A DNA stretch of 64,000 nt from Eucommia ulmoides (GCA_016647705.1 CM028336.1:7577380-7641379), one strand, 5' to 3'; counted from the stretch's first letter, positions 22,161-35,300 are shown. Numbers and translations are program-made. The notes: generated from the sequence alone by a model not told the origin.

Positions 22161-22945
22161 TACCTTTTAATCGGAAATGGAACCACCTCAGCAAATTAGT
22201 GTTCAACAGCAATGCATTGAGAATGGTAAATTTTGAATTTTCACTATTTTGGGATGAAGTTGAATAAAGAGAAATCTTATTTATTAAATTTATATGTTGA
22301 ATTCTCTAAACAGGTAAATGAACAAGTACTGGAAATGGCACCTTATTCAGTCGGAATCCTTATTGACTGTAGCAAAATCAAGAACAACCCCACCAACAAT
22401 CATCCAAGCTAGACAGTCTGCCACAAAATTACATTCATGATAGATGTGAGAAATGAAAATATCAAAAGATAAAAGGAAAAATTTAATAGTATTCCAAAGA
22501 GTCGACATCGACCAAATTGGACAATCTTTCTTGATAGCTTGCACGAGCGCCAGCAAATCACTTTCCACAAAAAGCGGATGAAAATCCAAAAAGAGAGCCA
22601 TTTAGATCCCAATGAATAAACCGAGTAACTCTGTAAGAAAGCTCGAATTAACCGAAAGAGGAGAAGAGAACGTAAAAAGCATCTTACTACCTTTTAATCG
22701 GAAATGGAACCACCTCGGCAAATTAGTGTTCAACAGCAATGCATTGAGAATGGTAAATTTTGAATTTTCACTATTTTGGGATGAAGTTGAATAAAGAGAA
22801 ATCTTATTTATTACATTTATATGTTGAATTCTCGAAACAGGTAAATGAACAAGTACTGGAAATGGCTCTTTATTTAGTCGGAATCCTCATTGACTGTAGC
22901 AAAATCAGGAACAACCCCGCCGACAATTATCCAAGCTCACTATAT
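21839..22945. repeat. Tandem duplication spanning the LINE-CHX junction
   Basis: CTAGACAGTC...GATAGATGTGAGAAATG starts at 21839 and again at 22410. Both copies run through the LINE RNase H part, the CHX exon 4 end, intron 4 and the first part of exon 5 (up to ATCCAAG). The period is 571 bp for copy 1, about 535 bp for copy 2 without the 37-bp extra. Both copies contain the LINE/CHX junction, so the LINE inserted before the duplication. Confidence 0.88.
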
Positions 22946-22967
22946 AACTTCGCCGTCATTTTCTTGG

Positions 22968-23881
22968 TGTTGGGAATTTCGGACTGATATCCAAATTGCC
23001 TCGCACGATCCAATGAGCAGAATATCAAGAATAACTAAGAAATTAAAAAATACAACACAAAAATTGTAGTGAGAACTCCGAAACAGAAGAAAAACCACTG
23101 TTGTTGTTGAAAGACAACCCGAGAAAAATTCACAATGTGAAAATTGTTAGAACCACACTCTCAATAATTTTTCCTCACACTCAAAACCCATAGAATATAA
23201 AATCCCTAAGAACACACTCCTTACGAAGCATACCCATAACCCATATTAGAGAGTTAAATGCTCCCCAATATTTACATGTTTAAAAGCATTTACATTTCTC
23301 TCCACCTTGTAGATTTCTCTCTATTTTGGATACCTCTCCCCCTTTCTCTGCGATATGCAGAGAAGGTTGTTTTTCTCATTGATCATCTCCTCTATTTATA
23401 GAGGAGACTTATGCCCTGTTTTCTGACAAATCAAGAAGCATCATGAATTGTAGGCGCAGCAAAAGAAGACTCCAACTTCCAGTTGAGCTCTCCGGATCCT
23501 TCTGCCTTTTTTTGCTTCTTCTCCTGATGCTTCTTCCATCTTCAATTAGGTGAGAATCCTTGACTTATTTCTCACCTTTTTCATTTGCCACTTCTCCATT
23601 TTTGTTTACTTGTGGCCAATCACTTTCCCCAAAATTAATAGTTTATTAAATAAATTTTGTCCAAAATAAAATATATATATATATAAGTGACACCTCACTT
23701 CACGCTTGGCGGCGGCGGCATGCGCATGGTAAACCAATAGGGATGTAACTCCTCTCCCCTCCACAAAATGTGGGTACCCCTTGGGGCACACCCCAAATAT
23801 CCCACATTTCCACAATTATACTCCTCTAGACCCTTTCTCCCAACTAACGTGGGATAAAAGAAAAGAGGGAAATCTTTGACA
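22968..23881. mobile_element. Probable solo LTR in exon 5 of the CHX pseudogene
   Basis: CHX exon 5 homology stops at TTTTCTTGG (22967). The insert starts TGTTGGGAAT and can be closed at TTTGACA (23881), 914 bp, with CTTGG before and CTTAT after it (3 of 5 match). It has a TATA-like CTATTTATAGAGGAG near 23390 and no coding sequence. Fits an old solo LTR. The right boundary is uncertain because host sequence is missing beside it. Family not identified. Confidence 0.45.
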
Positions 23882-24141
23882 CTTATTATTATTTTTATAT
23901 CTTAATTAAATAAGCAAAAAATCATTATTCTCCAATAGCTTTGATTGTGAACGAGTTCAAGGAAGAGGACGATCTCATAATTGTGAGAATGCGGCACCAG
24001 GAGGACTTGCTGATGTTGACAGGTTTGACGGAGTGGAACGAATTGCCGGAGCTGGGTCCGATTGGAGATATACTGGCGTCGGAAGGAATCAAGAGACCGG
24101 TTTCGGTGTTGTTCATTCAACAACAACTAGTGAAAAAATGA

Positions 24142-25891
24142 GGAAATCGTATTATTAATAACTAAACAGATGTAGGAGACCTAGAATCCTTCACCTCCGA
24201 TAATTCTTTTTAGCAATTAGATATTTTATTTTTAAAAAATGAATTATTGGAAGGAAACAAATCAAGTTTCACCATCTTTAAAGGTTGATGTGTAAGATAT
24301 ATTACAAGGCATCTCAAATGTATTTTGTCCATCTTGAAAAAAAGCGTTTGTTGATACTAGGTCGTGGTTCTCATTCAATCTCAGTCAGCCACAAATTTTG
24401 TATTTGTGGATGGAATCCCTAGGGTAAGAATGGCGGTTTCGGCACTTTGGTCAGTGCCAAATAAATAACTACTTGAGTTTAGGTTTTGTGCATAAAAATT
24501 CCACTGACCAATAAAAAGTAGGCCTAACCCTTGAGGGTGTGGTAATACATTTAGAAAATTATTCCATCAGATGCATTCTCAATTTAGAGGGGTGAATATA
24601 CATACACATCAGTGCATACCCGATGCACAAATTTTAATTTAAACAATTAAATTTAGAGAGAGAAAAAATTAGGATAAGCATCATTCATGATGGTGAGGGC
24701 GGTGGCTGTTTAGTGAAGAGATGAAGAGAAAATGGGGAGTTGATAGGGAGTGGGAATAAAAAGAGGTCGGTCAATAGAAAGATAGGCTGGAGTGAGAACT
24801 AGTGACGATAGTATGAACCTGTTTGGTTGTTTAAATTATCTGATTTTACGAATTGTTTTATTTTTAATGAATTAATTTTACTTTACATTTTCTATTTATC
24901 TATGATTCAGTCCAATTTCTACATTGTTTGTTTTAATAAACAAACACAATTATTTTAGTTTTGTTAAATTTTAAGTTGTATTTTATTCTCATTAAACGAA
25001 AAAATAACAATTGAAGATTAATTTTTAATGGGCTCATAACTTTACTGCATTCTCCCATTTTATTTTATTTTGGTTTCATAGCAAAGTGTGTTAGGGCCAA
25101 TTATATGCACATCGACTAATCACCTACCTAGGCGATGTTAAGAATGCAATCTCCCACATCGGCATAGTGTATTTAGGATTAAATTCGAGATTGAATTTCT
25201 ATAGTAATTTCTAGAAGAGTAGAACCCTGATTGACAAGAAAAGGGAACACATTCTCTTGCCAACCGTACTAACACCTCTTGGTTGCTATAGTCCCTCAAC
25301 TATAGTTACCATTTTAACAAAGAAAAAATTGGAGCTAGTCCTATTTCAATAAATAAATTCACATGAGACATTGGTCCAATAAAAATTTTCAGAAAAAACT
25401 AATTATACTATGTATTTTTTTCCCAAGATTAAGTACCTACATAAAACGTGTTATATATGTATAAAAAAAATTATATGTGTCAGGTTTAATTCTATAAAGA
25501 TGAATAAAAATATAACTACTTGGCTCAAATAAATGTTACTTCTCTATAGGCAACTGATTGTCGTTTGATCGTGAATTAAATAGTTAAAAATTAGTCAAAA
25601 CAGTTTTTTTTTAATAAAGATTTTTGGTATAGCAATTCCAGCCACATTCTATGATAACAACGGAAAAGCTAAAAAATAAAAAGAAAAACCAACTGTCCCG
25701 ATAACATTGTGAGTCTGTCATTTTGGGGTTTTCTACAGCTATATATCTTGACCCCCCCCCCCCCCCCCCCAAAAAAAAACAGCTATATATTTACCTTCAT
25801 GTATTCCATGGTTTATTTTCTGACCTCTCTCTCACTCTCTCATAGTCTGTCAGGTCATCTCGTTGATTTCCTGGTGGCTGCTGAGTTCTTT
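24142..25891. other. Intergenic DNA upstream of the intact CHX gene
   Basis: AT-rich, with no coding signal. A run of about 20 C followed by 9 A lies at 25751-25780, flanked on both sides by CAGCTATATAT. Those TATATAT words lie 110-155 bp upstream of the chosen start and could serve as TATA elements; this is inference. Confidence 0.5.
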
Positions 25892-28800
25892 ATGGGAGAC
25901 GTTCCTGGCCAACAACTACTGGATGGGACTTGTGAGATTAATGTGTTGATTCACTCATCGGGAATATGGTCTCTTTCGGATGCCAAAGCCTTTTTAACCT
26001 ATGCTTTGCCCAGGCTTCAGCTACAGTTGTGTCTCATATTCATTATCACGCAGTGTCTGCATGCATTGTTCAAACACCTATATTTACCTCGCCTTGTCTC
26101 CGAAGTCATGGTAGTTATTTTTTTTCCCTTTCTCTTGCAATATTCCTTTTTTATTTTTTATTTATGTTGGGTTAATCCTGACGTGGAAGAACAAGTGATC
26201 AAGGTATAAGTCAATTTTTCTTTTTGTTTTGTGATTTCTTCATACATTTAGTTTGGACATATTTTTGGAAAAATTAATATTTATCTCTGATGATTTATGT
26301 TTGAACTCAGGCCGGAGTAATTCTAGGACCAACCGTTCTAGGAAGGGTCAGCCCAGGTACAATGAAGACGTTGTTCCCGGAAGAAGGAGAAGTCTTCATC
26401 CGAGGGTTCTCAGTGCTTGGATTCATTTTCTTTATGTTTCTGACCGGAGTCAAGATGGACTCGAGTAAGGTATTCAAGTCCGGAATTAGGGCTTGGATAA
26501 TCGGCCTCGCCGGAGTGGTGATCCCCAGCCTGGCATTTATGGGTGGGATGCCCTTAAACTATCTACCAGGGTTCCGGCTTCCAGTAGTGAAATTGGTCAT
26601 CGGGATACTAGTAAAGACCCCTTTTCCGGTGATTGCGATGCTATTGAACGACTTGAAGATTACAAATTCAGAATTAGGGCGTTTGGCGCTGGCGGCAACC
26701 CTAATCGCTGATTTATTGAACAACGTCGTAGGGGTGCTGATAACGAATGTGAGTATGTCTGTAGCTGGGTGGGCAACTAGCCTAGCAATAAAGCCCCATG
26801 CCGTCACTTTAACTTGCGTCATTTTTATGTTCTCCGCGCGCCCAGTGTTCTGGTATATTGTGCGACATACTCCGGAAGGTAGTGTTTTTAAAACTTCCAT
26901 TACAAAAGTAGTTTTCAAGTTATATTTTTAGTTTTGAACTCATTATACTGATTTAGAAAAAAAAATAAAAAAAAAATTATATTAATGAATTCTCAATATT
27001 TATGGATGAAACAGTTAGGTGAAGTTTGGTTAGTATTTCTATTTCTACTTCTAATAAACTAGGATGAGAATTATTTTCCATTCTGCATTAGTCTCAAAAT
27101 AGAAACATGTTTGGTAACAATCGTTATTCTGAAATTGTTTATTTTAATTAATGAGAACGATAATAAGAAACACGTTTCGTTGCAACATTTTTGTTCTTTT
27201 TTTTTTTTCGTTGAATATATGGTGGCCGTGGTGGTGGTTGGCGTGGTGGTAGTAGAAATAGTTTTGTGGGAGTAAATATGAATCAACATTTTGTTTTTTC
27301 TCAGATTTTTTAAAGAATTCAAAAATTACTCTTAAAATTTTGGGAACAAAAACATGTTTATTAAATGGGTTTTTGTTCATTAATTCCAAAATTTTGGAAG
27401 GGGAAACAAAAATCAGAGAAAGGAAAGAGTAACCAAACGGGGGCTTAGACATTGTGTGGTTATTTTTGGTAGTAATAGCATGCATTTTAAATAAAATTGA
27501 AATTGTAAATGAATGGATGTATTTTTATTTTTTTTTAAATTATGCATTATTTTTTAATTCTTACTTATTCTCTATTTCAACGAACGAATTGGAGTTCTTA
27601 AAAAAGATATGATTGTTAACAGGAAAGCCAGTGAAGAGACAATACATCCGTTTACTTGGTTTTCTGGTGATTGTGGCATCGTTCACCAGCAAAACCTTGG
27701 GTTATGGTTACCATCTTTTTCCTTTGCTCTTCGGTCTCTGCGTGCCAGTCGGCCCTCCGTTGGGCTCTTCTCTGGTGAAAAAGATGGAGACGGTGGTTTC
27801 CGGCATCCTCATGCCGCTACACATGGCCTACAGCGGCAGGAATATCGATTTGTTGGTCGTCTACGACATGGAGTTCACGCGTCTGCTATGGGCCGTTGTC
27901 ATCCTCTCCCTCGTCATTAGAATGTCGTTGGTTCTTTTTACGGCGTTTCTCTCGAAGATGCCCACGAGGGATGCCTTCACACTGTCTCTGATCATGAGCA
28001 CACATGGTAACGTCCAAATTGCTTTCTATTTCAGCATGTACACCAACCAGGTACTGTTATATTCTTTGTGACTTTCATTTTGGTCCTTCAATTTTGACAT
28101 TTAACTGTCGACTTCGTAAAGACTAATAGATATTCGAATTTTTTCTTACCCAAGTTTGATAACCGCTTAAATTTTAAATGTTGTAAGTGTTGAATTTTAA
28201 CTGTTGAAATTATAAGTACTAAAAAACATATTCAATTTTTTAATAGTTTTAGCTTGAAAAAAAAAAATTATTTTTTTTACAAATTTTTATTCCTACAATA
28301 ATTTTTTACAACATTATTTTTCTAAAATATCTTCTTTCTACAACTTTCTCACTATTTTTCTTTTTCAATTTTATATTTTCTTCAACTACAATTTTTTGTT
28401 TATAATTTTTTTTTTTTGTTAGATTTTTCAATATTTGTGTAAAATGTTAGTTGTGATAATTAAATATTTCATGATATTAAGTGATAAGTACTAAAAAATT
28501 AAGTGAATCACATATCACTTAAAATTTTAAACAATTTTTTAATTAATACTTACTTTTTTGGAGATCTTGATGAGAGGTCCCACTATTTCAAAACATCACT
28601 TTTTAAGGACCATCCAAAAGTTTAAAAAATCACTTGGATGGTCCTCTACAAAGTGGTGTTTTCAAGGAGTAAGACTTTTGAAGGAATTTCCCTATTTTTA
28701 GGTGATTACTTAATTTTGTTATCAAACACATTTGATTTGATAAACATTTAATGCATTTAATTTAAGTATTTAATTAGATTATCAAACGGGCTTTAGTCTT

Positions 28801-30744
28801 GTGACATTTACATAAACTCTAGCAACACATACTAGGAAAGTCTCACTAACAAACATTGTTGTGTTGTGTTGCGTTCTCTCTCTCTTCTTGGCGTGCTCTC
28901 TCTGGAATTGAAGAACAGATTATAGATAAAGAATCAGTTTCGCAGTTAATTTTATCATCTATGATAATATCGTCAATTACATGGATCCTCGTGAGATTAT
29001 CCTATGACTATTCGATAACGTATACTGGCTATGAAAAGAGAACCATTCTCCACACCTCTCCCAACGCAGAGCTTCGAATTCTAGCTTGTGCTTACCGGCC
29101 AGATGACGCTGTTGCCTCTCTGAATCTTCTAGCGAAAAACATTTTGAGTAAAGATAGTCCAGTGGCTGTTTACGCACTCCTCCTAATAGAGCTGGTAGGT
29201 CAAGTATCACCGCTCCTGATTAACCACCAGTTAGGTCAAAAATCCTCCACAGGCGAGTCGCGGTTGCAAAAAATCATCGACATCTTCTTACAGTTACAGA
29301 AACAAAACCAGGATATGGTTAGTGTCAATGCTTTCACTGCCATGTCGATGATGAAGTTCATGCACTATGATATATGTTCATTGGCGTTTGATAAGTCAGT
29401 GTCATTGTTAATACTACCTTTCCACAGGAAATGGAACCACCTCGGCAAATTGGTTTTCGACAGTAATGCATTGAGAATGGTAAAACTTCTAATTTTAAAT
29501 TATTTTATATCATTCTAATATTTATTTAACTTAGATCCAAATATTATTTATCACTTAGGCACCATTTTATAACTATTGATGATTAGTCCTAAATAGCGGG
29601 TGCAATATGTTATTAGTCTCCTTGAAAAGATAAGTTTTGATTTAGTGTCTTAAATTGGTTTATGGTTCTGTATTAGTCTCACATGTGCTCACATGTTGCA
29701 TGTGGAGGATAGATAGAGTTTAATAAGTAAATCCGTATTATAGTCTCATGTAACCAAAATTACTTAGAAATTAATAATTATAAATCACATGTAACTATAT
29801 TATATATATCTGTGTAATATTAGTTACACATATTTATGTACTGTTAGTTATACGTAATTAAAAATACATTTAACTATATTATATGTAGTTGTGTAATATT
29901 TGTTTCATCTAACAAATATTTTATACACAAATTAAATACATGTAACTGCCAAAGTGCATGCGTATGTATTGGTTTTTTTTTTTTTTTTTTTCTTTTCTTT
30001 TTTATGCGCAGGAATAAAACTTGTATAAGAGTTTTTAAAATTAAGGGTAAAATAAGGGACATGCCACCGAAATTACTTTGTTTTTTGTTTTGTTTTGAGA
30101 AGTCAAGAAAATACTTAAGAAATGCTATAAAATAATGCTTTAATTTATATTCTGGATTTTCCACACAGGTAAACCAACAAGTACTCGAAATGGCCCCATG
30201 TTCTGTCGGAATCTTTATCGACCGCAGCAAAATTGGGAAACACTCAATCAATACTGCTGGAAACTCACTATATAACGTTGCTGTCATTTTCTTGGGAGGC
30301 GACGACGACCGAGAGGCCCTAGCATATGGAAAACGAATGTCAAAATCGACGGAAGCAATTCAACTAACAATTTTCCATTTTGTCGCTTGGGAAGATGCCA
30401 TAGTTAACCACTGGGACAATGTTCTCGACATCGAGGTTTTGAAAGATTTAAGAGTTATGTGTTCGAACCAAGAAAACATTGATTACCGGGAGGAAAAATT
30501 GAGGGATGGGCCGGAGACGGCATTGAGAGTCAATGAGTTGAAGGAAGAGTATGACCTTATCATTGTAGGGCGGCGCCACCGGGAGGTCTCACCGTTGTTG
30601 ACAGGGCTAACAGAGTGGAATGAATTGCAGGAGTTAGGTCCCATTGGAGATGTATTGGCATCGAAGGAAATCAAGAGACCGGTTTCGGTTTTGGTGGTTC
30701 AACAACAATTGTTGAAGAAAGGAAGAAAGCTTGTCTATAATTGA
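25892..30744 (+). CDS. CHX-family cation/H+ antiporter (CPA2), apparently whole
   Basis: Predicted membrane exchanger of monovalent cations (usually K+) for protons, in an endomembrane or the plasma membrane. Five exons with GT/AG borders in consistent phase: 25892-26110, 26311-26878, 27623-28050, 28919-29479, 30169-30744, giving about 783 residues against a usual 770-850. The N-terminal part (AGVILGPTVLGRVSPG, GVKMDSSKVFKSG, FPVIAMLLNDLKI, VRHTPEGKPVK, VGPPLGSSLV, IMSTHGNVQIAFY) is the Na+/H+ exchanger domain. The C-terminal half (YTGYEKRTILHT, LACAYRPDDAVASL, LILPFHRKWNHLG, APCSVGIFIDRS, LIIVGRRHRE) is the cytosolic CHX region. Where most members have Asn-Asp in a transmembrane helix, this reads AATLIADLLNN. 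The start is the ATG giving MGDVPGQQLLDGTCEIN; the frame is open further upstream through a C tract. Subclade not determined. Confidence 0.88.
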
Positions 30745-31325
30745 ATAGATGTTAGAAATAAGAATTTTTTTTTTCACCTTCAATATACTTTTTTGAATTT
30801 AAAGAAGCACGGATATTTTATCCAGGTTAGTCGGATATTATGTGAATACATGTAGGGCACAACAATCCCTTGATACATACTAGATATATTTAGACATATG
30901 AGGCATATTAGGAATGTGAGATATATATTTTTTTAATAAGAAAAACTTTATTAATAACTTTGAAAAGTCAAAACATACAATAGGACAAAGTCCCAAAATC
31001 ATTTATGCAACACACAGGATAAAAACCAAAATATACAACTCACAACTCCTCCCGCCCTCATTCTCTAATCCGTCATTAAATGTTGCTGCGATAGTGACCC
31101 AAGAGATGATGGTGACGCTGTAGATTTGAATGGCAATTTTGTGGTAGATGATCCGGCGATCCTGACGACGAAGACTCCCAAGAGATTGAGAGGATTGGCC
31201 CAGGCAAGACTACCAAGAGAGACTTTCGCTCTCTAGACTCAATAATTGTTCACTTTTACCAACCCAACAATCAATTCAAGCATCACAAGTCCAAAACCAT
31301 GCCAAAAAACTGAAATTGTATTCCA
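30745..31325. other. 3' flank of the CHX gene
   Basis: AT-rich. A segment at about 30945-31235 is GC-richer and ends abruptly. It starts with an AAACTTTATTAATAAC stretch that looks like a minus-strand polyadenylation region, so it may be the 3' end of a decayed minus-strand transcript. No frame supports a protein. Confidence 0.4.
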
Positions 31326-31860
31326 ATTTTGTCTCTCGGGTTTCACACCAATCAAATTCCGTTTAGGCATTTTGGACACCCGATCCGTTTAATTTCTTTA
31401 AGCGTTGAAATTTTATTTTTTCGCATAAATCCTAAATATTTTATCCAAATTCATTTCCATTTCTTCTTATAACCCTTAATGGTGGGAAATGTGCTAACTC
31501 TCAAGTTTCATGTCAATCCGGCCCTATTTAGACATTTTGGACACCTAGCCCCCCGCATACATTTCTTTACGTGTTAAAATTCTAATTTTTTCTCATAATT
31601 CTTTACATTTCTTTAATTCTGTTCCTACCTACACGTCTTAATTGACGCGTTGGCACCAAGCCCTAAAATTTGTGAAAATCGGATCCTATTTGGCCATTTT
31701 GGACACTGTATATCCAAATTCACTTCTATTTTTTCCTAGAAGTCTTAATGGACGGGGCGACGTTAACCCTCATGTTTTGTGCCAACAGAATCCTGTTTGT
31801 CTATTTTAGACACCCAATATGTTTTTAATTTATTTAAATTCTATTTTTCGCATAAATACT
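31326..31860. repeat. Diverged tandem repeat, about 105-175-bp units
   Basis: A pattern TCGG-(G)TTTC..CAAT.....CC(C/T)(A/G)TTT..(C/G)CATTTTGGACAC, followed by TTTCTTTA..(T/G)TTAAAATT and TTTTTTC(G/T)CATAA, recurs at about 31370, 31540, 31700 and 31805. The copies are strongly diverged. Could be relic satellite or internal repeats of an old LTR. Confidence 0.55.
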
Positions 31861-32330
31861 AAACCGAACAAAATTAAACAAAATGGAAAAAAAATGCAAA
31901 AAATAAAAAGTACTAAAAAAACAGAAACAGAGAAAAAAAACAAAATTGACTTAGCTAGCTAAACAGTTCAGTGGTTGGACACAAGAATTAAAAGCATTAA
32001 AAGCATTTACATTAGCTTGGCTAGGTAACCAGTTTAGTTATAGTTTAAATACAAACTATTTTCTCGTATAACTAAAATAAAGTATAACTTACAAAAAAAT
32101 GAAAAACAATTGTTTGTTTTTTTAAGACAAAAAACAACAAACAATATTAAATCACGAGTAAATAAAAAGAATATGCACATCAAGTAAAGAAAAAAAAAAA
32201 AAAAAGACAATTAGAAAAACAAATAGTCCCTAAATGATCAGGATGCAGACGGCAATAAAAAGACTGTAGAGTGGAAATATCGTCGAAAGCCATTGGATTA
32301 TTGTGGTCACATGAAGAGTACTATTTACGA
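31861..32330. other. A-rich non-coding DNA
   Basis: A-rich tracts. A short plus-strand open stretch at 32235-32330 is too short to assign. Confidence 0.5.
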
Positions 32331-35300
32331 CAAAAATGGGTTAACTTTCTCAAAAACAACATGCATTTTTTCTTCTACTATTAATGTACGTTTATTATAA
32401 ACTCTATAAGTCTTACTGTTAGTAGCATATCCTAAGAAAATCCCATAATCTGATTTAGCATCAAATTTACCAAGATTATTCTTATCATTTTCAAAATAAA
32501 ACACTTACATCCAAATACTTTAAAATAGAAAATATTAGGAGTCTTACCATTCCAGATTTTATATGGGATTTTGTTAAACCCTCTATGAATCGATACTCGA
32601 TTCACTACGCGGCAAGTTGTACTTACTGTTTCGGCCCCGGAAGTAGGTTGGTAAGCGATTTTCATTAAGTATCGTTCTGATCATCTCTTGAAGCGTCATG
32701 TTCTTTATTTCCACTACACCATTTTGTTGTGGTGATCTTGGTGCAAAAAAATTATGAGCATAACCATTCTCATCACAGTAACTTATCACATCATCATTCT
32801 TAAACTTTCTTCCTCTGTTACTTCGAATGTTAATAATGAAACATTGCTTCTCATTTTGAACCCTTTTACAAAATTTAGCAAGAACAAAAACAACCTCACT
32901 TTTTTTAGTAAGAAAAAAATGCCTAGGTAAGTCAGGAATAATTATCAACTATAACAAACGCATAAAACTTATCACAAAAACTAGCAAAAGAATTAGGCCC
33001 AAACAAATCAAGATGCAATAATTCAAGATATCTAGATGTGGACGTCTGTATCTTTTTGTTAAATGATAATCTAACCTGCTTGCCTAATTGACATGCATCA
33101 CATATTTTATATTTCACAAATTTTAAATCAGGTAGGCCACGTACGAGATTCTTCTTAGATAAGTTAGAGATTAACTCCATACTAGCATGCTCAAGTCTTC
33201 TATGCCATAACCAATTATTTTCAGATAAAGCATTCAAACAAGATAAATTTTGAGAATTAAACTCATCAAATGAGCAAGTATAAACATTCTCAAAACGTGA
33301 TACAATTAACAAGATACTATTGTCATGACTATTCTTAATAATGCACCTATCATGATCAAATATAACATTATAACCCTTGTCATATAGTTAACTAATACTA
33401 AGCAAATTATGTTTAAGTCCATCAACTAGTAACACATCTTTAATAATAGTAGTACCATTACGGATATTACCTATACCGATAATTTTATCTTTTGCGTTGT
33501 CTCCAAAAGTCACGTGACCTTCATCTTTAGGTGTCAAAGAATTAAATTTTTTCTTGTCTCCCGTCATATGTCGAGAACAATCACTATCCAAGAACTATTT
33601 GTCCTTACTTATTAAAGCTTTTAGAATAACCTGCAAGGAGTACATCAAATAGTTCCTAAGTGGTACCCAACCTAAATGGGTCCGATCTTGTTAGTTGGGG
33701 CAATTTCAATTCTTTTTGGAACCCAAACTTGTCTACAGTTAGATATTTTAGCAAAATATCTACGAATAATATACCCTACAACATTACATTTAAAACATCT
33801 AATAAGATTTTTTGTTTCAGAAAAGAATTTGTGAAAACGTTTTTGTTTAAGATTTTTTCTAAAATCCAATACCGGCTTTATCAAAAACTCGACGTAAACT
33901 TCCCAAAAGTATTTTCAAGTTATTTTTACTGTCGGTGAATTTGAGAACAACTGATTGCAAATCCATTAATTTAGATTTCAATTCCTTGTTTTCAGATTCG
34001 TAGTCCATCACTTGCTTGTTTAATGTATTAATTGTGCTTTGAAGGATATTTATTTTAGAACACTAGTTTTTATAATCATGAGAAAATTTTTGATAAACAT
34101 CAAATAATTCATCAAAATCTAAAGAACAAGAACTTGAACATTTAGTTACTTCACCACCAGTAGCCATTAATGCAAACATTGACATATCTTCACTATCTTA
34201 TTTTTCTGAGCTACTTGAATCAATATTATCCTAAGTAGTCTTCATATGGATTTCTTCTTACTTTTATTTTCTTTTTTCTTCTTTTCCTTTTCTTTATCCT
34301 TCTTTGGTTCGGGACAGTTATTTTGAAAGTGACCAGTCTTGTAATAGTTGTAACATTCCACTTTAGTCATGTTCAGGTTTCTTCTCCCGCGGAATGTGCG
34401 CCGAGTCATTCTTCTAAAATTCTTTGTAAGAAGCGCTACATTTTTCTTTTGCTCACTGTCAAGACTTTCATCATCACTGTCATTCTCTTCTTCAATTTTT
34501 TGAGTTTTTAGCGCCAAAGATTTCCTCTTGTTATTTCCAGTATCATCCTCATATCCTTTAATTGTCGATTCATGAGTCATCAAGTTGCCTATGAGATCAT
34601 CAATTTCATATTTGCCAAGATCCTTAACTTCCTCAATTGCCTTTACCTTTGACTACTATATTTTTGTTAAAAATCTTAGGACCTTTCGTACTCTATCCTC
34701 CATGGAGTATGGTTTTTCAAGTTGACTCAAGTTATTGCAAATGTTGTTGAAGCGAGTATACATCTTATGAATTGATTCATTTTCTTCCATTCTGAACAAC
34801 TCAAATTTTCTCATAAGAGCGTTGATTTTCTATTGCTTCACTTGACTTGTCCCTTTGTGGGTAACTTGTAACTTATCCCACATCTCCTTTGCAGATTTAC
34901 AACCTGAAACTCTAGAATAGTCATTAGCATCTAAAGAATAGTCTTAGTATTCACATTTAGAAAGTTTCTGCTTATCAGAAGCAGTTAGTTGTTCCTTTTT
35001 CTCCTCAACTCCGTTTTCCATTGGAATAAACGGACTATCCTCGATTGTTAAGCACGCATCGTAATTTGTAGCCTAAAGAAAGGCTATCATTTTGTCTTTC
35101 CAGAATGAATAACTTTCACCTGCAAACAAAGATAATCGATGCATAGACTGTCCCTCAGCTAGTGTGCCTATTATGTGCACCATGTGATCTTTATTAGCTA
35201 AGTGTGTCGAGCTAAACCAACTCTGATGCCAATTGTTGGTCCAGTGAAATACCCAAGATGGAGGGGGTGAATTGGGTAATTAAAATTTTATTAGAGAAAA

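Larger units (their letters stand above)
9634..24141 (+). pseudogene. CHX cation/H+ antiporter pseudogene, split by several insertions
   Basis: Paralogue of the intact CHX gene at 25892-30744, same strand. Pieces match its exons 3, 4 and 5 in order: exon 3 at 9634-10023 and 10406-10450 (acceptor ACAG before GAAAACCAGTG, donor GTAAAG), exon 4 from 21171 (after GTTATCAG) to about 21655 and resuming near 22165, exon 5 at 22314 and again at 22841 (duplicated), and a C-terminal piece 23938-24141. Exons 1 and 2 are absent. Defects include a frameshift after GHNVR near 9710, stops near 9901 and 21480, loss of about 225 bp of exon 5, and insertions of a probable LTR, a MULE (in intron 3), a LINE and a second probable LTR. 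Not functional. The pieces still show CHX hallmarks (YTGYQKRTILHT, ACAYRPDDAVASL). Confidence 0.92.

Noticed and set aside
22347-22612. Separate second LINE insertion
   Set aside because: Its flanks are identical to the first LINE/CHX junction, so it is a tandem duplicate and not an independent insertion.
30945-31235. A minus-strand host gene 3' end
   Set aside because: The AATAAA-like stretch is suggestive, but no open frame or splice pattern supports a gene.
32235-32330. Plus-strand stretch resembling the start of a BED-type zinc finger (EWKYRRKPLDYCGH)
   Set aside because: Too short, lacks the second Cys and the His pair, and no transposase follows.
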